This document shows, one piece after another, positions 14,872 through 16,407 of a DNA stretch of 16,407 nucleotides. This stretch comes from an uncultured bacterium. Lineage in GTDB: Bacteria > Planctomycetota > UBA1135 > GCA-002686595. A program made the translations under genes and the position numbers. The notes under the pieces were generated by a model. That model did not search any database. It saw nothing but the letters and a program-made list of their open reading frames with translations, and was not told the origin of the DNA. The stretch lies in contig CAJXRJ010000078.1 of NCBI GenBank assembly GCA_913058555.1, forward strand, positions 1 to 16,407. Direction: 5' to 3'. Within the stretch, counting starts at the first letter, position 1, and every line of letters starts with the position of its first letter.

Positions 14872-16407
14872 TCACCGCCGAGATTTCAGCCACGCACGGG
14901 GCACTGTTCCACCGGGGGTGCGGATGCTGCCGGTGCCGCCGCAGCGACTGCAGGGGACCTGGTCGCCGCCGACACTGACCTGACGCCCCGTCTTGTGGGC
15001 ATAACCGCGCCACAACCAGCTGCCGTAGTTTCGATCGCCCGGGCGGAACGCGCTGGTCTGAACCTCGTCGACGTTGCGGCTGGCTGTGTAGTAGGTGCCG
15101 AGGCCGCGGCAGGTTGAGCAGATGTCGAACTGATCGGGCAGGTCGACCCAGTCAGATTCTGGCTCCTTCGCCGAGTTCGTCAGGAACTCGAGTCGCTCGA
15201 CCTCGCCCTTCTCGCCGTTGTTGTAGGTGATCGCGTAGTCCGAAAAGAGAGAACCCGCGAGCTCCACAAGGAATCGGCCGTGCTTCACACCGTGTACGAA
15301 GGTGCCCGTCTCGCGAAAGCCATCGTCTCCACGGAGCTCTCCGTGACCGTGCGGATGACCGTCTTTGACCTCGCCGACATAGACGCGTCCGTTGCCGTAG
15401 ACGAGCGTCGCGATCCCCAGTCGACTGTTGCCTCTCAGGCAATCGCCAATCGTAAAGTCCTGCGGGTAGTCGCGGTATCGATGCATCCGCGCCTCATCCT
15501 TGGCGACGATCCAGCGGGCCAAGGCCGGGATTCCGTCCACACACTCGTAGAGCTTCACGTCACCGCCGGACGTGCGTAAGACCATCTCTCCCTGCGCTAC
15601 GCCATCGATGAAATTGCCGTTCACGGTCCCCAGTCCGGCGAAATCGATCCAGGCGTGCCCACCCGCCGGGTCGCCGCTGACGACCTTGCCACGGCTTGCG
15701 ATCCATGGGCCAAACTCGTAGCCGTCGATCGACGGCCGGCGACGGTTCTTTGGCGGCCCATGCTGGACGATGACCTGATCGACTTCCACGCCACTTTGGA
15801 ACCGGACCCGTCGTGCAGTGTGCGAGGGTTGGCGGCCCAGGGGCGGTGCCGGTGCTTCCACGACAATGCCCGGTCCGTCAGCGAGCCCGTCCACGAATCT
15901 AGCGGTGACCACTCGGCCGGAACGCTCGTCGATCAAGCGTCCTGGGCCATGGTAGCGTCCGCCCTTGAACCGACCCTCGTAGGTCAAGAAGCCCACGGGA
16001 TCGTATGTGCGGCCGTACCCATCCTGGCAATCACCGGTGAGCGGGCGCAGGGCCGCCCCCACGTCGGCGCGTTCTTTAGCGATCAGCTCAAGCCACAACC
16101 GCTCCTCGATCACGTTGTTCTCGGAGTGAATTGGCTCGCATCGGAGCGCGATCACGGTTCGGGCTTCGGCCAGCCCGTGCGGCCGAAACAGGCTGGGCTC
16201 GGCACCCTGCAGGCTCCAGCTGCTCTGGTCCAACCAGTCGTGCACGATCGACGCATAGGCCGCCTGCAGGACGCTGCTGAATCTCCCTGGCTTTCGTGCA
16301 AGGCACACGCGCAGGGTCCAGAAGCCGTCGCGCTCGTCGAGCGTGATCCAGCGTGGATCCTGCCACATCGCATTGGCGGGCACGCCGCCGGTCTCAGCTG
16401 CAGCCGC
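14872..16407 (-). CDS. MORN-repeat protein with C-terminal DnaJ-like zinc motifs (5' end open)
   Basis: At least 503 aa from GTG 16383. The frame has no stop up to the window edge, so the true start is probably outside; ATG 16368 is another internal option. MORN-type repeats occur near 118-172 (LTYEGRFKGGRYHGPGRL, ARFVDGLADGPG), 252-270 (VNGNFIDGVAQGEMVL) and 316-372 (VYVGEVKDGHPHGHGEL, GTFVHGVKHGRFLV). The C-terminus has CSTCRGLG (422-429) and CSRCGGTG (478-485). These are two CxxCxGxG motifs as in the DnaJ cysteine-rich zinc domain, here separated by about 50 residues. No J domain, signal peptide or membrane segment is visible in the part seen. MORN repeats are often scaffolds; a zinc-bound protein-interaction role is inference. 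The first 110 residues are unrecognised. It ends convergently with the truncated gene at 14361-14723. Confidence 0.8.
   Translation of the reverse strand, partial: AAAAETGGVPANAMWQDPRWITLDERDGFWTLRVCLARKPGRFSSVLQAAYASIVHDWLDQSSWSLQGAEPSLFRPHGLAEARTVIALRCEPIHSENNVIEERLWLELIAKERADVGAALRPLTGDCQDGYGRTYDPVGFLTYEGRFKGGRYHGPGRLIDERSGRVVTARFVDGLADGPGIVVEAPAPPLGRQPSHTARRVRFQSGVEVDQVIVQHGPPKNRRRPSIDGYEFGPWIASRGKVVSGDPAGGHAWIDFAGLGTVNGNFIDGVAQGEMVLRTSGGDVKLYECVDGIPALARWIVAKDEARMHRYRDYPQDFTIGDCLRGNSRLGIATLVYGNGRVYVGEVKDGHPHGHGELRGDDGFRETGTFVHGVKHGRFLVELAGSLFSDYAITYNNGEKGEVERLEFLTNSAKEPESDWVDLPDQFDICSTCRGLGTYYTASRNVDEVQTSAFRPGDRNYGSWLWRGYAHKTGRQVSVGGDQVPCSRCGGTGSIRTPGGTVPRAWLKSRR

Overview
The window looks like one whole contig from a high-GC environmental bacterium, and most likely a member of the Planctomycetota. 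That placement is inference. It rests on several secreted proteins with FG-GAP/VCBS propellers and a characteristic C-terminal domain (endings such as FQLIYRD or FQAWHRD followed by GVTF/VSVT), a Tat-exported Gfo/Idh/MocA oxidoreductase, and the general absence of Shine-Dalgarno sites before the starts. Bases 1-41 are not genomic: they are an Illumina Nextera index plus transposase adapter left on the contig end. Both outermost genes are therefore cut or have uncertain starts.

Layout, left to right. (1) 226-2130, +: a soluble hybrid histidine kinase (PAS-HisKA-HATPase-REC-HPt), followed by a hairpin. (2) 2307-4476, +: a two-gene unit of a small lipoprotein and, 4 bp later, a secreted DUF4114/LruC-type calcium-motif protein, followed by a hairpin. 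(3) 4477-4901: mostly intergenic, with a possible minus-strand coding remnant. (4) 4902-6335, +: bifunctional mannose-1-phosphate guanylyltransferase/mannose-6-phosphate isomerase (GDP-mannose supply). (5) 6344-6700: a tandem repeat with a period of exactly 172 bp that cannot be protein coding and preserves small hairpins. (6) 6815-8040, -: a decayed serine beta-lactamase-like hydrolase with at least three frameshifts and a nonsense codon. (7) 8082-9215, +: the exported oxidoreductase. (8) 9216-10391: a largely gene-free stretch with an orphan C-terminal domain fragment and a perfect 16-bp hairpin. (9) 10392-11966, +: a secreted FG-GAP propeller protein. (10) about 12060-12270, +: a remnant of an integrase-core transposase. 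(11) 12290-14179, -: a secreted LamG plus endonuclease/exonuclease/phosphatase protein. (12) 14361-14723, +: a truncated secreted VCBS-type protein, probably a pseudogene. (13) 14872 to the right end, -: a MORN-repeat protein with two DnaJ-like CxxCxGxG zinc motifs, open at the window edge.

The genes do not form one pathway. The theme is export and the cell surface: lipoprotein plus LruC protein, propeller protein, LamG nuclease/phosphatase-like protein and GDP-mannose synthesis. The right two thirds is rich in decaying material: a hydrolase pseudogene, two incomplete pieces of the same secreted C-terminal domain, and a transposase remnant. I see no CRISPR array, rRNA, tRNA or intact mobile element. 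I found no convincing new multi-gene system. The most unexplained signal is the 172-bp structured tandem repeat directly after the manC-type gene.
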